This document shows positions 7,733 to 17,325 of a DNA stretch of 53,662 bases, in pieces (position 1 is the first letter of the stretch; every line of letters starts with the position of its first letter). The DNA lies in contig JACVCB010000027.1 of assembly GCA_016742255.1 (NCBI GenBank), positions 1 through 53,662 of the forward strand. Direction: 5' to 3'. Position numbers and translations under genes: made by a program. The notes under the pieces are model-generated. The model was given only the letters and a program-made list of their open reading frames with translations, did no database searches and was not told the DNA's origin. Origin of the DNA: Leptospira sp. (lineage in GTDB: Bacteria; Spirochaetota; Leptospiria; Leptospirales; Leptospiraceae).

Positions 7733-9314
7733 AGCCAGGTCTCGTTTTAACTTCCAAGAAGCCTTCCTCAGCTGGATAATTGAGATATCTAGATAATGTT
7801 ACGATTCTGCCATAACAAACATTCCGATACTGAATATTAAAATCAAATAATACATTTGGCGGTGGTGAAACTGAAACATTGGTTTCATAGTAAACTGATT
7901 TAATGCGTCCATCACTTCCGCGTAAGCGAAATGTCACATCCTGCAATTCATTTTTTCCATTTCCATAACTCAATTCATCTAATCCTGTAAATCTGGTTCC
8001 ATCAGTCGGAGAAAGGATATTCCCACGAAATTCATCAATGAATGGAATGTATGTAATTTTTGGAAAAAATTCAAGGACGTTTGTATTGGTTGAACCAATA
8101 AACTGATTCCATATTAAATTTCCATTCCAATCAAATTTTAAGAGGATATGATTTCGATAATTTCCTGATGGATAAAATTGATAACTATGAATAGGATTTC
8201 CAAATCCACCTGCTGAATTTCCAGAAGCGAAAATACCATCTGATCCACCTGTTAATGTATTAATGTCGCCAAGATTAAAAGATGTACTTGAATTTCCTAA
8301 GTAAGTTACATTTTGAATTGAATGATTGTTTATCGAAAGGTTCGCAAGAACGATTCTCGAATATGAAGGTAACGGATGTCCTGGAAATCCACTAAAGTTA
8401 TCTTGTGCTGAACCACCAATTAAAATATTATTATTTGGTCCTAGTTCTGCAGTTGATATTTCTACACTATTAATGGAAGGTAAATATGTTTGAGTGGTGG
8501 GTGTACCATCCGATTTTAAAATTGCCCATCCAATCTCCCTTTGACCAATGTTCGTTCCATCCGAAGCAACTTTTGTGCTTGGGAATTCTATAAATCCTGT
8601 TGTGTCGGGTGTATTGGAAGCATTTGTATTATGTATAAAAAATAGATGGATTTGGTCGTTTTTATCAACTACCAGAGCAAATTTATTTAGAAGAAACGAG
8701 TTCACTGGTAAATCGAGATATGTATGCCAAATACGATTTCCTTTTTGATTGTATCTTGCTACCAAAAAGGCATCTGTATTAGCTTTGCCAGAGATTGGTG
8801 TTCCTTGTGTCCCATTAACGTTGGTATAAACAACTATGTCCCCGTTAGACATTTCTCTCACTGGAGCAAAATTTACTTCTTCAGAAGTAGAGGTAGTTGG
8901 TCCTAAATAATCTAGCCATTCAATTTCAAAAGTCCTTCCATTCAATATAAAGACAATGACATTCATCGTTGTTCCTAGTGTGCCTGAGAATGAATACTGA
9001 ATTCCACCAGTTCGTCCCTTCCAAGTTACATCTTCAAAAACACCTGCAGTGACTGCTAAATTTCCATTCTTCAGTAATTCGAGGGAATACGGAAATACCT
9101 TATAACTTCCACTTCCCAATCGAACTGATCCTCTTGTATTCGGATCACACAACGTTTTTAAGTATTCATTCCATAAAGCCGTCTCAAAATAACTTCTGGA
9201 TCTTGGATCACTTGGATTGTTTAAATTTAATTTACAATTTGTGATCGTTATCATCAAAACTGAAAGATGCATGAGTAATGAAATGAGAGTATAAAATTTA
9301 GACAAAAAATTCAT
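7719..9314 (-). CDS. Large lipoprotein with propeller-like (SBBP-like) repeats
   Basis: About 531 residues from ATG 9314. The open frame extends to TTG 9404, but starting at 9314 gives a clean lipoprotein signal (MNFLSKFYTLISLLMHLSVL, then the ITITNC lipobox, Cys27). The Asn before Cys is common in leptospiral lipoboxes. The mature part carries several strand-turn blocks such as DAFLVARYNQKGNRIWHTYL and NHILLKFDWNGNLIWNQFIG. These resemble SBBP or propeller repeats that pair a 'data point' strand with a Trp. No catalytic motif is seen. It is convergent with the Gly-rich lipoprotein. A CRP/FNR-like palindrome lies about 105 bases upstream. Confidence 0.6.
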   Translation of the reverse strand: MNFLSKFYTLISLLMHLSVLMITITNCKLNLNNPSDPRSRSYFETALWNEYLKTLCDPNTRGSVRLGSGSYKVFPYSLELLKNGNLAVTAGVFEDVTWKGRTGGIQYSFSGTLGTTMNVIVFILNGRTFEIEWLDYLGPTTSTSEEVNFAPVREMSNGDIVVYTNVNGTQGTPISGKANTDAFLVARYNQKGNRIWHTYLDLPVNSFLLNKFALVVDKNDQIHLFFIHNTNASNTPDTTGFIEFPSTKVASDGTNIGQREIGWAILKSDGTPTTQTYLPSINSVEISTAELGPNNNILIGGSAQDNFSGFPGHPLPSYSRIVLANLSINNHSIQNVTYLGNSSTSFNLGDINTLTGGSDGIFASGNSAGGFGNPIHSYQFYPSGNYRNHILLKFDWNGNLIWNQFIGSTNTNVLEFFPKITYIPFIDEFRGNILSPTDGTRFTGLDELSYGNGKNELQDVTFRLRGSDGRIKSVYYETNVSVSPPPNVLFDFNIQYRNVCYGRIVTLSRYLNYPAEEGFLEVKTRPGFEEP

Positions 9315-9649
9315 GAATTGAGCCATTGCCAAACTCGAATGTGAGTTGGAATTTGTTTGTTTTATTAGACATGTAACCAATAAAATTCCTAGATTGGTAC
9401 TCAAGTTTTTTTACAATTCAATTGATGAAAATCAATTGTTTCCTACGTTCATCTCCTAGTGGAAAATCACTACAACATTCGCCTTACATGTATCTTGCGC
9501 CAGCGATTACAGCGGAAATCCTTTTGTGAAACAAAAGATTGGAGCGTAAAGCGCGGTCTTGATAGAATGAATTTGGATTGTTCCATCCAATGGAGGCGCC
9601 CTTTTGGCAAAGGATGAGTCGATGAATTGGAAACGATGTTTGAAATGGA
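9315..9649. other. Intergenic region with AGCG-rich structured element
   Basis: No gene was found here. Apart from the palindrome at 9419-9438, the stretch 9495-9556 holds spaced AGCG motifs (AGCGATTACAGCGG, then GGAGCGTAAAGCGCGG). Between them is a hairpin: AATC-C-TTTTGT (9517-9527) pairs with ACAAAAGATT (9531-9540) around GAA with one bulged C. A second hairpin, TTGGAT/ATCCAA, lies at 9573-9590. This looks like a dispersed structured intergenic repeat. Copy number cannot be seen from one window. Confidence 0.45.
9419..9438. promoter_or_regulatory. Perfect 8-bp palindrome containing TTGAT-N4-ATCAA (CRP/FNR-like site or hairpin)
   Basis: CAATTGAT and ATCAATTG flank a GAAA spacer. The core TTGATgaaaATCAA (9422-9435) equals the FNR consensus. 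It lies upstream of the lipoprotein gene on the minus strand. The same sequence could also fold as an RNA hairpin with a GAAA tetraloop, so its role as an operator is uncertain. Confidence 0.4.
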
Positions 9650-11080
9650 TTATATCAAAAGGGAAATTGCTGTTTGGTAAATGGAATCATACTCTTTTTT
9701 TCGTTTGGTCCATGTCCAGTCCAGTTGCATGATGTTTTGAATCACTTGCGATTTTTCTTCTGAATGATAAAGATCTTTTGCTCGTTCTAATGCATATCCC
9801 AGCGAACCCGCGTCATTCGGTTCAAAGACAATTCCAGTTTTGAATTTGATATCATCCGATTCCTCAACTGTATCCCTTAATCCACCCACACGTGAAACAA
9901 TCGGAATGGTACCATAGACATGACTATACATTTGGTTGAGGCCACAAGGTTCAAAGAGTGATGGCATCAGGAAAAAATCGCTAGCTGCTTCAATTTTATG
10001 GGCAAGCGATTCATTATATCCTCGGTAAAAATAAAATACATCTGGCATCACATCCGATAAATGAAAAAAAGCTTTTTCGGTTTCTGTATCGCCAGAACCT
10101 AAAACCACATAACGGTGAGGTAAGTGGCGTCTTTCCAGAAATGCCTGTAAAAATGTAGGGAATCCTTTTTGGTAGGTGAGTCTGCCAATCAGACCAATGA
10201 GTGGTGTTTCTAATGGCAAATGGGGTCTACCGATTTCTTCATAAAGAAGAGTTTTGTTTTTTAATTTTCCTACTTCCCAATCCTGAACCGAGTAGGTTTG
10301 GAAAATTCGTTTGTCAGACTTTGGATTCCATTCATCTGCATCAATGCCATTTAAAATTCCTGTATAATCCGATCCGCGTTTTTGTAAGGCATAACTCAGA
10401 CCAAATCCATTTGGTTCCCGTAAGGTTTCTTCTCTGTAACCTGGGCTTACGGTTGTGATTTGACCTGCAGACAAAATCCCTGCCTTCATATAATTGCATT
10501 TTTCATTGTGGTCAAATGGACTAGTGACAAGGCGAAAGGGATCTTCTTTCAAAAAACCAGTCATCCAAAAGGGATGGTCCCCTTGGTACGCAAGGTTGTG
10601 AATTGTAAAAACAGAAGGAATGGAATGGCTCGAATTTTTTTGTAAGGCGAGAGACAAAGCAGTATGCCAATCGTGTGCATGGAAGGCATCTACTTGTAAG
10701 ATTTGGCTTAGCGCATAACAAGCGTAGGAAAAAATGGCAAAACGGTAATGTTCGTCAGATGTTCCATAAATGGAATCCAAACTCCGAAACAATTCAGAAT
10801 CAAAAAAATACAATTTGATCCCCGATTCATCTGCTTCCCGGAACCTTGCCTTTCTGAGTAAACTCACAGCAACCGTTTCCTCGTACGCATCTTCTGGAAG
10901 GATGGACTTATATTCTTTGCCGGTCCAATTTGGTTCTTTCCCCATCGATCCAATCAGAGGTAATGCGACATAAACTTTTTCTGTCTTTGCCTGTTCTTTC
11001 GTTAGGGAGGCGAGCATGTCCGCAAGTCCACCCATCTTGATGTAGGGAAAATATTCTGCGGATGCGTGGAGAATCTTCAT
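9650..11080 (-). CDS. glgA: Glycogen synthase (ADP-glucose type, GT5)
   Basis: 476 residues, the usual GlgA length. GlgA extends alpha-1,4-glucan from ADP-glucose. The N-terminal MKILHASAEYFPYIKMGGLA carries the KxGGL ADP-glucose-binding motif. DAFHAHDWHTALSL and the SVFTIHNLAYQG segment match the GT5 core, and NGIDADEWNP is the conserved loop. In the C-terminal half, GLIGRLTYQKGFP and MPSLFEPCGLNQMYSHVYGT supply the donor site, with the family's E-x7-E type pattern. It is divergent from pckA, which links carbon storage and gluconeogenesis by position. No clear Shine-Dalgarno precedes ATG 11080. Confidence 0.93.
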   Translation of the reverse strand: MKILHASAEYFPYIKMGGLADMLASLTKEQAKTEKVYVALPLIGSMGKEPNWTGKEYKSILPEDAYEETVAVSLLRKARFREADESGIKLYFFDSELFRSLDSIYGTSDEHYRFAIFSYACYALSQILQVDAFHAHDWHTALSLALQKNSSHSIPSVFTIHNLAYQGDHPFWMTGFLKEDPFRLVTSPFDHNEKCNYMKAGILSAGQITTVSPGYREETLREPNGFGLSYALQKRGSDYTGILNGIDADEWNPKSDKRIFQTYSVQDWEVGKLKNKTLLYEEIGRPHLPLETPLIGLIGRLTYQKGFPTFLQAFLERRHLPHRYVVLGSGDTETEKAFFHLSDVMPDVFYFYRGYNESLAHKIEAASDFFLMPSLFEPCGLNQMYSHVYGTIPIVSRVGGLRDTVEESDDIKFKTGIVFEPNDAGSLGYALERAKDLYHSEEKSQVIQNIMQLDWTWTKRKKEYDSIYQTAISLLI

Positions 11081-11150
11081 TTTCTGTTATTGACACCGAC
11101 TCGCAAAGTAAGAAGCTAGAAAAACACAAAGTGAAATCGAGGAGAGATCC

Positions 11151-12743
11151 ATGTCAGTATCTACTAATCTAAAAGGCCTTGCTGAACTCGGCCTAAAACC
11201 GTCCGAAGTCTTCCATAACTTATCATACGAAGAAATTTACCAGCACGAATTGAATAACAAAGAAGGCGTTACTTCTGATAATGGAACAATGATGGTGGAT
11301 ACCGGGATTTTTACGGGTCGTTCCCCTAAAGACAAATACTTTGTCGATGAACCTTCTTCCCAAAACAACATTTGGTGGGGACCGGTAAACACAAAAGTTT
11401 CCGAAGCGATTTTTAACGAACTCTACGCAGAAGTCACAAAATTCCTCGATAACAAAAAATTATACGTATTTGATGGCCACGCAGGAACCAACGACGACAC
11501 ACGTATCTCTCTCCGTGTGGTAACAGAAAGAGCTTGGCAACACCACTTTTGCACGAACATGTTCCTTCGCCCAACAAAAGAAGAACTCGCAAAACTCAAC
11601 CCAGAGTTTACAATCATCAATGCTTCTGGTTACAAAAACGCAAAATACAAAGAACACGGCCTCAATTCTGAAGTGTTTGTGATTTTCCACTTAGCTAAAA
11701 AAATCTGTATCATCGGTGGAACGGAATACGGTGGGGAAATGAAAAAAGGGATTTTCTCTGTCATGAACTACTACCTCCCACTGAAGAATGTTCTCACAAT
11801 GCACTGCTCTGCAAACGTTGGTAAAGACGGAGACAGCGCTCTTTTCTTTGGTCTTTCTGGAACAGGAAAAACAACTTTATCCACAGACCCAAATCGTAAA
11901 CTCATCGGTGATGACGAACATGGTTGGGACGACAATGGAATCTTCAACATTGAAGGTGGTTGTTACGCAAAAACCATCAACCTAGATCCAAAAACAGAAC
12001 CAGAAATCTATGCAGCCATCCGACGTGATGCACTCCTCGAAAACGTTGTGTATGATGCGACAACTAAGAAGGTTGATTATTCTTCTGCTGCAAAAACTGA
12101 AAACACTCGTGTATCTTACCCAATTTTCCACATCGACAACATCCAACCAGGATCCAAAGCAGGTCATCCAAACACTGTGATCTTCCTTACTTACGATGCA
12201 TATGGTGTATTACCTGCAGTGTCTAAACTTTCCATCGAACAAGCGATGTATCACTTCCTCTCTGGTTACACAGCGAAGGTAGCAGGAACTGAGCGCGGTG
12301 TGAAAGAACCACAAGCAACTTTCTCTGCTTGTTTTGGTCAGGCGTTTATGACTCTCCACCCAACTTTCTATGCAAAACTACTTGGTGAAAAAATGAAAAA
12401 ACACAAAGTAAATGCATACCTCATTAACACAGGTCTTGTGGGTGGAAAGTATGGTGTTGGAAAAAGGATGAACCTTCCTGCAACTCGCCAAATCATCAAT
12501 GAAATCCTCAACGGAAACATTGAAAAATCCGAGTTTGAAAAACACCCAGTATTCCAAGTGTCTTTCCCTAAATCCGTAAATGGTGTGGATTCTCATATCC
12601 TAAACCCACGTAACGCTTGGGAAAACAAAGAAGAATACGACAAAACAGCGCAGGACCTTGCGAAACAATTTGTAGAAAACTACAAAAAGTATCTCACTGG
12701 TTCCAAAGAATTTGATTTCAGTCAATACGGACCGGTAGCGTAA
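11151..12743 (+). CDS. pckA: Phosphoenolpyruvate carboxykinase (ATP)
   Basis: 530 residues, the standard length. PckA converts oxaloacetate and ATP to PEP, CO2 and ADP in the cytoplasm, the first committed gluconeogenic step. This suits leptospires, which grow on fatty acids. The P-loop [11 protein letters not shown] is intact, followed by [11 protein letters not shown] with metal-binding Asp residues. [13 protein letters not shown] near residue 55 and the ARG-type motif ([20 protein letters not shown]) are also present. GAGGAGAG lies a few bases upstream of ATG 11151. A strong terminator follows. Confidence 0.96.
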   Translation: MSVSTNLKGLAELGLKPSEVFHNLSYEEIYQHELNNKEGVTSDNGTMMVDTGIFTGRSPKDKYFVDEPSSQNNIWWGPVNTKVSEAIFNELYAEVTKFLDNKKLYVFDGHAGTNDDTRISLRVVTERAWQHHFCTNMFLRPTKEELAKLNPEFTIINASGYKNAKYKEHGLNSEVFVIFHLAKKICIIGGTEYGGEMKKGIFSVMNYYLPLKNVLTMHCSANVGKDGDSALFFGLSGTGKTTLSTDPNRKLIGDDEHGWDDNGIFNIEGGCYAKTINLDPKTEPEIYAAIRRDALLENVVYDATTKKVDYSSAAKTENTRVSYPIFHIDNIQPGSKAGHPNTVIFLTYDAYGVLPAVSKLSIEQAMYHFLSGYTAKVAGTERGVKEPQATFSACFGQAFMTLHPTFYAKLLGEKMKKHKVNAYLINTGLVGGKYGVGKRMNLPATRQIINEILNGNIEKSEFEKHPVFQVSFPKSVNGVDSHILNPRNAWENKEEYDKTAQDLAKQFVENYKKYLTGSKEFDFSQYGPVA

Positions 12744-12795
12744 GTTTGTTGTAGAATTTCAAAGAGACCATCTAGCGAAGTTTAGGTGGTCCGGA

Positions 12796-12819
12796 AGTCC
12801 CTTTTGAAGAAAAGGGACT
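12796..12819. repeat. Perfect 10-bp inverted repeat downstream of pckA
   Basis: AGTCCCTTTT and AAAAGGGACT flank a GAAG loop. It has no T-run of its own and sits just before the pckA terminator. It may stabilise the mRNA 3' end or act as a first terminator arm. Confidence 0.6.
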
Positions 12820-12829
12820 ATGAGTGGAA

Positions 12830-12863
12830 AACCATCCTTGAGAACTCTCGGATGGTTTTTTTT
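12830..12863 (+). terminator. Rho-independent terminator of pckA
   Basis: AACCATCC (12830-12837) pairs with GGATGGTT (12850-12857) and runs straight into an eight-T tract (12856-12863). The position 87 bases after the pckA stop is right. The A-run on the left arm may let it serve the convergent outer-membrane gene as well. Confidence 0.85.
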
Positions 12864-12866
12864 ATT

Positions 12867-13793
12867 TCAATGTGTGTTCGAGATCCCGAAGTAAAACGAA
12901 TTGTGTGTATCAATCGCCCTTTCAAAGGGACTTCTGCTCGACACATACAATTCGTTGTCCGCTCCATAATAGGTATAATTCCTTTGCTCAAAATTGATCG
13001 AACGGATTTTGGATTGGTTTCGCATAAAACCAAAATACAATCTGATTTGGTCATATACTTTGTAAGAGAGAGAAACCTCTGCTTGAAATCCTAAGATTTC
13101 CGTAATGTTGTTTGGATTGGTTTTTGCTAGTGTAAAGTAAGGGCCCACTCGACCATCGGATGAATACATAGTACTAGATCTTTGGTTCGCATAATCCCTG
13201 TTCCCATATGTGACGTAAGGATCAAATCCTAAATTGAATTCGAAACCATCAAAAATTTGAATTTTACTCCGCAGTGGAATGGAAATTCCATACGAATTGA
13301 TTTTGTCATGGCGAATGTTGTAAGCAAATTCATAATTCTCCACTTGGTACATTCGATCTATTTTTAATAAACCAAGTCCAAAATAAAAAATTTGGCTTTC
13401 GATCGGCATATATAGAAAATGAAAACGATATTCTTGCCTTTGGAAATTTCCATACGGGATCGCTGATGGAAAGAGACCATTACTATTGGAATAAAATGTT
13501 TTTCGATATGGATCATCAAGTTTGATATTTACCATATCAAATTCGAATCCAAATTGTTTTTCCGGATTTCGATACTTAAAAAATGGCAAATACACCAAAT
13601 CTTTGTTATTACGGATATCCGATTGGTTATAACCGATGATTCCCTTTGTCTCAAAAGGGACGTAGGTAAAATTTTGTCCTTTGAGGCCATATTCAAAGGT
13701 TTTGGGATTTGTTTTTCGTGATTCGATCGCCTCTTGTGCCAAGAGAAAGTTGGTAGAGAGAAACAGGAGAAAGAGAAATGGTTTTAGATTCAT
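12867..13793 (-). CDS. Predicted outer-membrane beta-barrel protein
   Basis: 308 residues with a signal peptide (MNLKPFLFLLFLSTNFLLAQ). The mature chain is rich in alternating aromatic/polar strands typical of barrels, for example QEYRFHFLYMPIESQIFYFG, FEFNLGFDPYVTYGNRDYA and YDQIRLYFGFMRNQSK, separated by Asn/Gly/Asp turns. It resembles Leptospira-specific outer-membrane families, but I cannot name the exact one from sequence alone. Its 3' end abuts the pckA terminator. Upstream lies a GC-rich repeat. Transport or adhesion roles are possible but unsupported. Confidence 0.6.
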   Translation of the reverse strand: MNLKPFLFLLFLSTNFLLAQEAIESRKTNPKTFEYGLKGQNFTYVPFETKGIIGYNQSDIRNNKDLVYLPFFKYRNPEKQFGFEFDMVNIKLDDPYRKTFYSNSNGLFPSAIPYGNFQRQEYRFHFLYMPIESQIFYFGLGLLKIDRMYQVENYEFAYNIRHDKINSYGISIPLRSKIQIFDGFEFNLGFDPYVTYGNRDYANQRSSTMYSSDGRVGPYFTLAKTNPNNITEILGFQAEVSLSYKVYDQIRLYFGFMRNQSKIRSINFEQRNYTYYGADNELYVSSRSPFERAIDTHNSFYFGISNTH

Positions 13794-13837
13794 TGGATTC
13801 CTTTGGTGTTGTTAGTAATGGATTGATAGATGATAAT

Positions 13838-13970
13838 GTGCGCCTCGCATTTGTTCGATGATGCAGGTCCATCGAACACCGACCGGGCTCCCTTCGGGGT
13901 TCGCTAACGCTCCCGTCCCCAGCCATCTAACGATGGCAGGTGACCAAGCCCTTCGGATCCCTGGCGCGGG
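13838..13970. repeat. GC-rich hairpin-dense intergenic repeat element
   Basis: This stretch is visibly GC-rich against an AT-rich background and holds several foldbacks. TGTTCGATG (13852-13860) pairs with CATCGAACA (13870-13878). CCC-TTC-GGG lies within 13890-13900, and GCCATC (13922-13927) pairs with GATGGC (13932-13937). It ends exactly at the stop codon of the Ig/FN3 gene. Composition and structure suggest a dispersed repeat or the scar of a mobile element. The short frame crossing it has no protein-like features. Confidence 0.55.
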
Positions 13971-16556
13971 TTACCAGATGAAGAGGGAGGGTTTGTTGGA
14001 GTTGGCACCGTTTTGAGTGACAACTAAGAGTTTTCCATTAATATGATCCAAGATAGCATTAGGAGTATAACCCGAATTATTCCCTTGTCCCGCAGAAATA
14101 TCAGTATGGGAACAACTAGATCCATCCAGATTGCATTGGAATAAACTTGGTTTGTAGTTATTGGCATTATTTTGAGAGATTACCAATAATTTTTTATTGA
14201 AAGTATCAATTACTGCAGAAGGATAATTACCCGAATTTATCCCCTGCCCAGCTGATATGTCCACATGCACACCAGTCTCACTTGTCCCTGGAGGTATCGT
14301 CGTCGTAAATGCACTCCCTTCCAACATAGACAAAGCACTTGCACCAGCAGGGTTACTCGCCACCACCCTAAAGTAATACAATGTCCCGCCAGTTAAACTT
14401 GTGATGGTCGCATAAGGATTTGTCACTGGTCCAAAACTTGTGGATGCCGTTGTAACGCCAGGGCTAGTGCTATAGTACACAGTGTACGACGTTGCTCTAC
14501 TGACTGGCCACCATTGCACAACAGCACTCGTTCCCCCAGCTTGTGCTTCCACAAAGGCAGGTGCGTCCGGTGGTCCCACATCGCAACTTTGGTTCCCACT
14601 TGAACTTAAATTTCCTGCTAAGCCACGGGCCAGGTAACGCACTTGGTTACTCCCATCGGAGAGTGCCACTGGTGTTGTATACACAGATCCATTTGTCACG
14701 GCTCCACTGCCATCAAACGTTGGTTCTGTGCCATTTAACGTATAAATTATTTTATCACATCCGGTTCCGTTTGTATCAGAACAACTGAGTTGGAGCTGGG
14801 TTCCCGTTGTAAAAGGGCCAGCACCAGAAGGAGACACCATTGCCACAACAGGTGCAGTTGTGTCTTTTCTGGTAGTTCGGGTGGTCGATCCAAAACTTCC
14901 CACTAAGTTTGCCACACAGATGCGGATTGTGTTTTCACCTTCACTAAAATGAGAATTTGAAATCGAGGAATTGATCTCCGTTGTTGCTATGGCATTTCCT
15001 GTAACATTGGCATCGTTCCCCGAATTGGAGAGAGCCGTTCCATTGGAACAGTTCGTTCCACCTAATCGAATTTGGTAAGGACCCGCTTTGGTTGATTGCC
15101 AGCTTACGGAAGCATGAGAGGTTCCGTTGATGGCTTGTGTATGCGAATTGACGGTAACGGTCGCTACTTCTGTATCTACGATATAATTTTGAGAAACCAC
15201 ATTGGATACATTTCCCGCTTGGTCACGAGCAATAAACTTTGTATAGGTGGTAGCACCATCTGTCATAACAAGTGCAGAATTGTACAAATTTCCACTGATG
15301 ATAGTTCCTGTACTTCCTTGGATGTTAGGATTCGTCGGAGAAGAGCCAACTAATACTGAATAAGCGATTTTGTCACACCCAGAACCTCCTACGTCCGAAC
15401 ACGAGGCAGAGACAGAGGTAGCTGTTGCATAACTCCCAGCACCTGGACTTGTGGTGACTGTAGGTGGTGTGTCATCTCGCCTGAGGCTAAAGGAAACAAA
15501 TCCAGTTAGCCCATTGGATCCTGTAACGCAGATCCTATAGGTTTTGGTTCCTTCGCTAGTAAAATTGGTATGGGAACGTTGGAAGGATTGATCGGCATTA
15601 GCAGTCACATTCCCCGATGCCACTTGTGTTCCAGAAGTACAGTCACTTCCTTCTCGGATGACATAGGAGCCGGATCGATTGGTTTGCCATGTGGCAGTGG
15701 AACTTGCAATGGCACCGGCTTGGGAACTGATCGCAGTTGCCGTTTGACCGACAAGGGTGAGAGCAGGAACCTGAGAATCAATCGTATACGTAATGTTTAG
15801 TGGTGCCAATAGGTTTCCTGCCAAGTCACGGCAGAGGGCTTGCAATGTATGATTTCCTTCCGTAGATAGGGAGATGGATTGGGAAGAACGATTCACCACC
15901 GTTCCCAGTTTTGGTGAGAATGTTGGGGAAGAAGCGTCCATCGTGTATACAATGAAACCTGGAGCCTGATTATCAGAACAAGTGAGAGTTGCCGTTTGAG
16001 CAGTGGAGTATGTGCCAGCTAACAAAGAACTGGTGAGTGTTGGAGGTGTCGTATCGCTAAGGATTGTCACAATGGCAATGTCATTTGGTGTTCCATCTCC
16101 ATCGGTATCAAATCCAAGTGGGTTCCCATTCGCATCAACAATGATAAAGACAGGACTTCCTGTTCCACCTGGGGCTGTTGTTAAAAATCCAGGAGGGTTA
16201 GGACTGATGAAGTAGTCGGCATTGCCGTCACCATTACTATCGACGGCATCAGGAATTCCATCATCGTTGGTATCTAAGAGGATAAGATTGGGAGTAGTGC
16301 CACCTGTGAGATTGATCCCATCGGAAACCCCATCCCCATCGGAGTCTACAAGAGTGGCGTCCGTTTTCCCATCACCCGAAAGATCAAGTGCAGTGCCAGG
16401 GGATAAATCTTGAGAGGAACTCGGGCTCCCACCAATGAGTCCAAGTAAAAAAACAAAGGGATTGAAACCTTGTTACGAGGAGCCATCGGGGAGGATTCCT
16501 ACACATTGGCTCGAAAAAAGAGTTAGAACAAAAAGTAAGTAAAGTTTGTTTCGCAT
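13971..16556 (-). pseudogene. Large Ig/FN3-type surface lipoprotein gene with in-frame stop after the signal peptide and probable 3' truncation
   Basis: From ATG 16556 the frame encodes a lipoprotein signal (MRNKLYLLFVLTLFSSQC, Cys18). It hits TAA as codon 28 (16475-16473) and then stays open in the same frame for another 834 codons to TAA 13973-13971. After the stop come thrombospondin type 3-like Asp repeats (DSDGDGVSDG, DTNDDGIPDAVDSNGDGNAD), three to four chitobiase/Ig-like modules with Cys-Ser-Asp signatures, and one fibronectin III module (DAPAFVEAQAGGTSAVVQWW region). The C-terminal tandem unit begins DISAGQG. The second unit breaks off at KPSLFIW, where the first continues KPSLFQCNLDGSSC, exactly where the GC-rich repeat begins. 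Without the stop it would be a surface lipoprotein of about 861 residues. Sequencing error at the TAA cannot be excluded. A GTG restart (16070) would give an unexported product. Confidence 0.7.
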
Positions 16557-16753
16557 AACAGAGGCCGTTTTCAATTACAAATTTCCAAATCTATATTCGG
16601 AAATTCTAATCAAGCAAATGGTCTCCTTGCCCTCAATAGAAATTTACAGTGAAGGAAAAAAATTCAATTTTTTCCGTTAAAAACGTTCTGAAAACTCGTT
16701 TGCACCGTTTTCAGCGGTTTTGTGAAACAGAGGGAGTGGTCCGGATGTTTTTT

Positions 16754-17284
16754 TTATTTCTTAAATGGCATCTCACCCAAATAATCTTTTTTTCCAATCT
16801 CCACACCGTTATGACGGAGAATCGCATAAGCAGTTGTGATGTGGAAATAAAAATTTGGGATCGCATGATGGGTAAGGTATTCCCATCCCGTTAGGTATTG
16901 TCCTTCCCACCGTGGTTGAGATACTTTCATTTCCGAAACTGTTTTAAAATCTGATTCTTGGTAACTATCTAAATACTGGAGAACCGATTGGATCCTAACC
17001 TTCAGTTCATTTAAATTTGATTCAGTATCATCGTGTTTGGGAGCCTCTATGCCCGAAATACGAGCTACACATAGTTTTGCAGTATCACATGCAATTTGGA
17101 TTTGTTTAGTTAAAGGAAATTGGTCAGGGAAGAGTCTTGCATTCAGTAAATTTTCAAAAGGAAACTTTTTGGCTTCCGCATGGGATTCTGCTTTTTCTAG
17201 AATATTCAGTAAATTTCCAAGTCCTTTTTTGAAGGATTGGACAGTCATTTCGTAGATCATGGATTGATTCATAATTCTATTCAT
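16754..17284 (-). CDS. DUF1993 family protein (DinB-like fold)
   Basis: 176 residues. It matches DUF1993 through SMIYEMTVQSFKKGLGNLLN, the LLNARLFPDQFPLTKQIQIA block (the LxARLaPDMfPL signature), and a late YLTHHAIPNFYFHITTAYAI with the conserved His-x-x-x-Pro-Asn-x-x-Phe-His pattern. The family is predicted to be a four-helix DinB-like protein with a metal site and has no assigned reaction. Alternative starts at Met5 (17272) or Met9 fit equally well, as no clear ribosome site is seen. Confidence 0.85.
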   Translation of the reverse strand: MNRIMNQSMIYEMTVQSFKKGLGNLLNILEKAESHAEAKKFPFENLLNARLFPDQFPLTKQIQIACDTAKLCVARISGIEAPKHDDTESNLNELKVRIQSVLQYLDSYQESDFKTVSEMKVSQPRWEGQYLTGWEYLTHHAIPNFYFHITTAYAILRHNGVEIGKKDYLGEMPFKK

Positions 17285-17325
17285 TGGAAGAGAACATATG
17301 AAATCAATCCATTAAATCATTTAAT

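Noticed and set aside
11090..11095. TTGACA as -35 of a pckA promoter
   Set aside because: No acceptable -10 hexamer lies at 16-18 bases, so I did not annotate a promoter.
13693..13926. 77-codon minus-strand frame crossing the GC-rich repeat
   Set aside because: It overlaps the start of the outer-membrane gene in another frame and its composition follows the repeat, not a protein.
16003..16413. Plus-strand frames opposite the TSP3-like part of the Ig/FN3 gene
   Set aside because: Low-complexity Pro/Ser text produced by the Asp/Gly-rich coding strand.
16654..16675. A/T-rich 8-bp hairpin (GGAAAAAA/TTTTTTCC) between the Ig/FN3 gene and DUF1993
   Set aside because: Weak stem expected by chance in poly-A/T DNA; not convincing as a terminator.
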